From Legionella genomosp. 1 (lineage in GTDB: Bacteria > Pseudomonadota > Gammaproteobacteria > Legionellales > Legionellaceae), in NCBI GenBank assembly GCA_945889365.1, contig CAMDBQ010000055.1:1-8210 (forward strand): DNA of 8,210 nucleotides, in the 5' to 3' direction. Numbering within the stretch: position 1 is the first letter of the stretch; every line of letters begins with the position of its first letter. A program made the translations under genes and the position numbers. The notes under the pieces were generated by a model, which saw nothing but the letters and a program-made list of their open reading frames with translations, made no database searches and was not told where the DNA came from. Of this stretch, positions 6,884-8,210 are shown one piece after another.

Positions 6884-6909
6884 TTTCGGCAAAAACGCTA
6901 AAACAGGAC

Positions 6910-6915
6910 TATACT
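6910..6915 (+). promoter_or_regulatory. Candidate -10 element before the DUF2845-like gene
   Basis: TATACT lies 31 bases upstream of the ATG at 6947, in the 63-bp gap after yggT. The same hexamer is used in the proposed rph promoter. The -35 region (around 6885-6892, TTCGGCAA) matches poorly, so this promoter is tentative. Confidence 0.4.
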
Positions 6916-6946
6916 CTGGATAGATGGGACTTGATTGGGAATCCTC

Positions 6947-7522
6947 ATGAAATCACTATGTCTTTTTGCATTAAGTTTTGCATTGTTCCCCCTAACTGCA
7001 ATCGCGACAGACTCAGTGTATTGCCCACAAAAACAAGGGTACATCAGCATTGGCATGAGCAACGATCAAGTCTTGAGCGCGTGCGGTCAGCCGATGAGCA
7101 AACAGGTATCTGATGTTAATGTGGCTGAGAAAATTCCGGTAACTCAGCTCATTTACACAACACTAAACCAAGGTGCTGTTTATTCTGGCCTCACCTCCTA
7201 TTACAACATGTGGTCTCTTCCAAGCGGTTCCGCTGGAACCACTCTGAATGTCAGCGTAATAGACAATAAAGTAACCTCCGTCAGCATCAACGGCTCCAGA
7301 ACCAACAGCATGAGCATTTGCGGTGGCACTAGCATTCAGGTTGGTGACGATATAAACAATGTTTATTCAGCGTGCGGTAGTCCTTCACTGGTCAATGAGA
7401 CATATATCAACAAGCCGATATCAAAAAAACAACATCCTGAAGTCTGGATTTACCAACTCAATCAATATCAATCACCAATTAGCTTGACATTTGTCGATGG
7501 AAAACTACAATCCATCCAGTGA
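6947..7522 (+). CDS. Exported DUF2845-like protein with two similar halves
   Basis: A 191-aa protein with a Sec signal peptide: MKS, hydrophobic core ~4-17, and a probable cleavage after LTAIA near residue 20. The mature protein contains two copies of a similar unit. The first is C26...YISIGMSNDQVLSACGQP (to ~49), the second C125...SIQVGDDINNVYSACGSP (to ~146). Cysteines are at 26, 46, 125 and 143, one pair per unit, and are likely disulfide-bonded in the periplasm. The GMSxDQVLxxCGxP pattern recalls DUF2845 and, more loosely, the SmpA/BamE-like fold. The ATG at 6947 has GGGA 6 bases upstream; a TTG four codons earlier is less attractive. Function is unknown. It is followed after 19 bp by the 99-aa gene, probably in the same transcript. 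The DUF2845 label is from memory of the motif pattern. Confidence 0.88.
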   Translation: MKSLCLFALSFALFPLTAIATDSVYCPQKQGYISIGMSNDQVLSACGQPMSKQVSDVNVAEKIPVTQLIYTTLNQGAVYSGLTSYYNMWSLPSGSAGTTLNVSVIDNKVTSVSINGSRTNSMSICGGTSIQVGDDINNVYSACGSPSLVNETYINKPISKKQHPEVWIYQLNQYQSPISLTFVDGKLQSIQ

Positions 7523-7541
7523 TTCATACCTTGGAATAAAA

Positions 7542-7841
7542 ATGAGCGAAACAATTGATGATTTAACCATTGCCTTTACAGAAGATGGTACCGAAAAAAC
7601 CCGTGAGTTGGATAAACACGTGCTATCCAAAGGCGCCTGGACGACTATTTTGTATCGTTATCAAGAATGGAATAATGCCAAACAGGTATTCGGTCCGGAA
7701 AAATATTCTATCCGCCGATACCAAAAGCGGAATAACCAATATTGGCAAAAAACAAAATTCAATATTTCTAGCGAAGATCAAGCGCGTAAAATCATTACTG
7801 TTTTGACTGGATGGTTGGCAGATTCTGCCACGGAAAAATAA
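7542..7841 (+). CDS. Small conserved-looking soluble protein, 99 aa
   Basis: A 99-aa cytoplasmic protein with no signal peptide or membrane segment. The ATG at 7542 is preceded by TTGGAAT, a moderate ribosome binding site; upstream in-frame non-ATG starts would run into the previous gene. The middle, KGAWTTILYRYQEWN (~31-45) and GPEKYSIRRYQKRNNQYWQK (~51-70), is rich in aromatic and basic residues and probably beta-stranded. The end, KFNISSEDQARKIITVLTGW (~72-91), looks like a strand followed by an amphipathic helix. The beta-sheet-plus-helix layout and KYSIR-type motif loosely recall the single-stranded-DNA-binding PC4/YdbC fold, but I do not assert it. I recall similar uncharacterised proteins in other proteobacteria. 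It probably shares a transcript with the exported protein 19 bp upstream. Confidence 0.85.
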   Translation: MSETIDDLTIAFTEDGTEKTRELDKHVLSKGAWTTILYRYQEWNNAKQVFGPEKYSIRRYQKRNNQYWQKTKFNISSEDQARKIITVLTGWLADSATEK

Positions 7842-7883
7842 ACGCTTGTTTTTTGTATTAATGTAGGCATATTAAATTCCATA

Positions 7884-7927
7884 TTAGGGCACGTTGGCGG
7901 TGGGGAGCTATAATCAACACGCCCTAA
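7884..7927. promoter_or_regulatory. Imperfect inverted repeat enclosing a perfect TATAAT
   Basis: TTAGGGCACGTTG (7884-7896) and CAACACGCCCTAA (7915-7927) are inverted repeats matching at 11 of 13 positions, including seven perfect outer base pairs. The loop holds TATAAT at 7909-7914 on the plus strand. There is no good -35 at 16-18 bases upstream. It could be an operator-like site over a promoter, a structured RNA or part of a small repeat. Confidence 0.4.
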
Positions 7928-8037
7928 AACACATGGCGGTATTTGCTATATTTTAATGCACAGGTATGCGTAAGGATCGCATAGACAACACAGATCAAAT
8001 CTTCCTGGTGATCGCACCCCAAACCAAACCCAAAATC

Positions 8038-8178
8038 TCATGCCATACAACGTTTGTATTTAATAAACGAACCGGATGTGGCACACAACCAAACCAACAA
8101 AAAGGTAAACAAGGCCAGTCCAATAAAAAACGGGTTAAATATGGCCTCTAAAGCATGTCGACACATCGCAGCAGTCAT
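8038..8178 (-). CDS. Short hydrophobic ORF: small membrane protein or remnant of a membrane gene
   Basis: A 46-aa frame begins MTAAMCRHALEAIFNPFF and contains one strong membrane segment, IFNPFFIGLALFTFLLVWLC (~13-32), followed by a basic SFIKYKRCMA end. GGAGAG on the minus strand lies 7 bases before a GTG that directly precedes the ATG at 8178, so translation from GTG (8181) or ATG is credible. The N-terminus with a membrane helix after an ALEAIFNPFF-like lead resembles the beginning of ElyC/YdcF-type (DUF218) membrane proteins. A hydrophobic continuation, EILGLVWGAIT, is present just downstream in another frame, which would fit a frameshifted and decayed gene. Both readings are inference; a genuine single-pass small protein is equally possible. 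Confidence 0.4.
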   Translation of the reverse strand: MTAAMCRHALEAIFNPFFIGLALFTFLLVWLCATSGSFIKYKRCMA

Positions 8179-8210
8179 CACTATTTAACTCTCCGCATCA
8201 AATATAGGCC

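Larger units (their letters stand above)
7842..8210. other. 369-bp end region without a long credible gene
   Basis: After the stop at 7841 the sequence contains a T-rich stretch (GTTTTTTG near 7849) without a stable GC stem, the inverted repeat at 7884-7927, a small hairpin TATGCG/CGCATA at 7965-7983 with a 7-base loop, and a minus-strand short ORF at 8038-8178. A plus-strand frame at 7966-8151 is low-complexity (Lys/Gln/Asn rich) and lies antisense to that short ORF; it looks like a shadow. No tRNA or known RNA was recognised. Confidence 0.6.

Noticed and set aside
7836..7860. Possible Rho-independent terminator after the 99-aa gene (T-run near 7850)
   Set aside because: The only available stem is A/T-only pairing of an A-run with the T-run; no GC-rich hairpin precedes it.
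7884..7927. Possible integron attC-like site
   Set aside because: The core motifs (RYYYAAC outer left, GTTRRRY outer right) are in the wrong orientation, and no cassette array or integrase is present.
7966..8151. A 61-codon plus-strand open frame
   Set aside because: It has a weak ribosome binding site and Lys/Gln/Asn-rich low-complexity translation, and lies antisense to a better hydrophobic short ORF.

Overview
The window looks like a chromosomal segment of a gammaproteobacterium. It carries an rph, sdaC-type permease, yggS, proC, yggT run of bacterial housekeeping genes. Its base composition is moderately AT-rich, there are short GC-rich palindromic intergenic repeats, and one side carries two large lineage-specific genes with no recognisable housekeeping role. 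A host-associated member of the Legionellales/Coxiellaceae type would fit, but that placement is inference from general appearance and not shown by a marker gene.

Left part (1-2570): a GC-rich repeat-bearing stretch (1-152) is followed by two minus-strand genes that appear to form an operon, 573 aa then 225 aa, 18 bp apart. I do not recognise either. The first is mostly soluble with conserved-looking clusters; the second has two adjacent membrane segments, a Ser/Asn-rich tail and two in-frame tandem duplications. They are the most accessory-like and least explained part of the window.

Middle (2571-6883): a divergent promoter region separates that operon from a plus-strand block: rph (RNase PH, RNA 3'-end trimming), an SdaC-type serine/proton symporter, yggS (PLP homeostasis), proC (last step of proline synthesis) and yggT (inner-membrane protein). 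sdaC and yggS overlap by 4 bp (ATGA) and proC follows yggS closely, so at least sdaC-yggS-proC is probably one transcript. A 28-bp palindromic repeat sits between proC and yggT. The yggS-proC-yggT cluster is a common bacterial arrangement; the serine permease between rph and yggS is less usual.

Right part (6884-8210): a small transcription unit encodes an exported Cys-containing protein made of two similar halves (DUF2845-like) and, 19 bp downstream, a conserved-looking 99-aa soluble protein. The last 369 bases hold no long credible gene. They contain an imperfect inverted repeat enclosing a perfect TATAAT and, on the minus strand, a short hydrophobic ORF with a good ribosome binding site that may be a small membrane protein or the start of a decayed membrane gene.

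No tRNA, rRNA, CRISPR array, transposase or integrase was seen. No convincing Rho-independent terminator was found. All family assignments are by reading the protein sequences, without database searches.
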